Below, piece by piece: positions 63,301 through 64,000 of a DNA stretch of 64,000 bases. Position numbers and translations under genes: made by a program. The notes beneath the pieces are model-generated. The model searched no databases. It was not told where the DNA came from and worked only from the letters and a program-made list of their open reading frames with translations. Every line of letters starts with the position of its first letter. The stretch's first letter is position 1. Origin of the DNA: Beaufortia kweichowensis (Eukaryota; Chordata; Actinopteri; Cypriniformes; Gastromyzontidae); the NCBI GenBank assembly GCA_019155185.1, contig CM032794.1, forward strand, positions 12,502,721 through 12,566,720, given 5' to 3'.

Positions 63301-64000
63301 TATAAGCTTCTTTACCATCTGCACCACCCCAGGTCAATATGATTGCAGTCATTACTGTGTATAAATGGTGATGAATTTGAAATAAAGGAATGTGGAATTA
63401 TGGCAACAGAGTTTAATGCTACAGTCCTAATTTGATCTTGAAATCTAAGTTTTGACATAAAACACAGAGTTGATATTTAATAAGGTTAATTATTTACATA
63501 TTTACATTTACATTTGCATTATACATTGCATTATACTATAATTTTTTTCTAAGCATGAGCAATCCCTGGGATCGAACCAATGACCTTGGCATTATTAGTG
63601 GCATGCTCTAACCACTGAACTTGCCTGAAATATTTATGTCATAAATCCTGCAAGTCATAAACTGTAATGTATCTCGTCTTGTTCTCTGTTTCAGGGATGC
63701 TATCCTGACCAGCACTATAAATTGCATTACCAGTTTCTTCTCAGGGTTTGCCATCTTCTCCGTACTGGGGTATATGGCTGATCGGCACGGTGTTAACATA
63801 AAGGATGTGGCTACTGAAGGTCTGTAGTTTCTAAAGTTTAATAGCTTTCGTGTAAATTTGCTTGTGTATAAATAAGCTGTGTAGTGATTGTTCATATGTG
63901 TGTCTAGGAGCTGGACTGGTATTTATCATCTACCCAGAAGCAATCTCAACTCTACCTGGATCCACATTCTTTGCAGTAGTCTTTTTCATCATGCTTCTGA
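54310..64000 (+). CDS. slc6a2: Sodium-dependent noradrenaline transporter (NET), 5' eight coding exons, runs off the window
   Basis: Plasma-membrane Na+/Cl- symporter that retrieves noradrenaline into noradrenergic neurons. Coding exons: 54310-54607, 55585-55716, 55897-56134, 61672-61810, 61950-62084, 62195-62298, 63695-63819, and 63908 onward, cut by the window end. About 421 aa are visible of roughly 620 expected. Phases agree at every junction. TM1 starts after RETWGKK and carries the amine-binding Asp83 in FAVDLANVWRFPYLC. TM2 has MPLFYMELALGQYNREGA and TM3 has YVGFYYNVIIAW. Extracellular loop 2 has the NSPNCTDP motif and three N-glycosylation sequons (NCT, NGS, NGT). TM4-TM8 follow, with VWIDAATQIF and SYNKFDNNCYRDA. 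Loop 2 and synteny with lpcat2 and mmp2 indicate NET rather than the dopamine transporter, although the N-terminal 23-43 segment looks DAT-like. Intron 3 (56135-61671) is 5.5 kb. Confidence 0.95.
59900..60120. promoter_or_regulatory. Candidate intronic enhancer in slc6a2 intron 3
   Basis: Unique block with TTATTGGCAATAATG-type symmetric homeodomain-like sequence (59988-60000 region), GGTCAAA/AGGTCAAG nuclear-receptor-like half sites and TTAGCCG, lying in the long third intron. Composition-based call. Confidence 0.25.
61190..61197. promoter_or_regulatory. Full palindromic CRE (TGACGTCA) in slc6a2 intron 3
   Basis: TGACGTCA sits in a short CpG-containing patch (CGCACGTCATTCACT just before, ATGCGTGCATG just after), 480 nt upstream of exon 4. 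CREB/ATF-type factors bind this octamer; activity here is untested. Confidence 0.35.
62498..62511 (+). promoter_or_regulatory. CTCF-like motif in slc6a2 intron 6
   Basis: CCAGCAGGTGGCAG matches the CTCF core at all 14 positions. It lies 150 nt upstream of the MITE-like element. A weaker plus-strand match (CCACTAGGTGTCAG, one mismatch) is at 49040-49053 in the lpcat2-slc6a2 interval. Confidence 0.4.
62661..62828. mobile_element. MITE-like element in slc6a2 intron 6
   Basis: The left end CAGTGGACCTTATTCGTGAAA and the reverse complement of the right end, CAGTGGGCCTCATTCATGAAA, match at 18 of 21 positions. These are terminal inverted repeats of a 168-bp element without coding capacity. Target duplication is not evident. 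It lies well clear of the exon 6 donor (62299) and exon 7 acceptor (63694). Confidence 0.65.
63495..63634 (-). mobile_element. tRNA-derived SINE, minus strand, 3'-degraded
   Basis: Read on the minus strand, the segment from about 63634 contains an A-box-like stretch (AGTGGTTAGAGCATG) and a B box (GGTTCGATCCC, complement of 63570-63580), spaced as in a tRNA-like SINE head, followed by a tail of ATGTAAATG repeats ending near 63495. The middle of the element appears deleted. It sits about 60 nt upstream of slc6a2 exon 7. Confidence 0.6.

Noticed and set aside
54310..64000. slc6a3 (dopamine transporter) instead of slc6a2
   Set aside because: The N-terminus is DAT-like, but extracellular loop 2, the TM segments and synteny with lpcat2 favour slc6a2.

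Overview
The window is nuclear DNA from a vertebrate, almost certainly a teleost and probably cyprinid-like. Evidence: split genes with GT/AG introns, an AT-rich background with long non-coding stretches, CT/GT microsatellites, and dispersed repeats of types common in fish genomes (a tRNA-derived SINE, TIR-bearing MITEs, a hAT-like element). The species cannot be fixed from the sequence alone.

Three genes lie in one orientation (+), in the order mmp2 - lpcat2 - slc6a2. This is the order on human 16q12.2 beyond the IRX3/IRX5/IRX6 cluster. mmp2 (coding 29242-40088, 13 exons, 657 aa) encodes gelatinase A, a secreted zinc protease with three fibronectin type II repeats and a hemopexin domain. lpcat2 (41914-48013, 14 exons, 527 aa) encodes a membrane lysophosphatidylcholine/lyso-PAF acyltransferase with EF-hands. 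slc6a2 (54310 to beyond 64000, eight coding exons visible, about 421 aa) encodes the noradrenaline transporter. I assembled every exon by hand. All junction phases agree and both complete reading frames close on a stop codon. The genes are neighbours by ancestry, not an operon; no shared pathway is implied.

Bases 1 to about 28500 hold no recognisable protein-coding gene. They look like a regulatory gene desert, by synteny probably the irx6-mmp2 interval: AT-rich filler, small repeats, and islands of complex, GC-richer unique sequence that are candidate conserved non-coding elements. Several CTCF-like motifs sit in this region and around mmp2. The 48.0-53.6 kb interval and the 5.5 kb third intron of slc6a2 are similar but sparser.

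The observations most worth checking are these: (1) a 136-codon alternate-frame ORF that starts upstream of the lpcat2 ATG and stays open across two splice junctions; (2) a 57-codon serine-rich uORF whose stop overlaps the slc6a2 start as ATGA; (3) a complete third EF-hand loop in Lpcat2 that is degenerate in human; (4) a DAT-like N-terminus on the noradrenaline transporter; (5) a hAT-type element in mmp2 intron 6 with a perfect 8-bp target duplication; (6) CTCF-like motifs facing each other across mmp2; (7) a 174-codon ORF behind a TATA box just upstream of mmp2.
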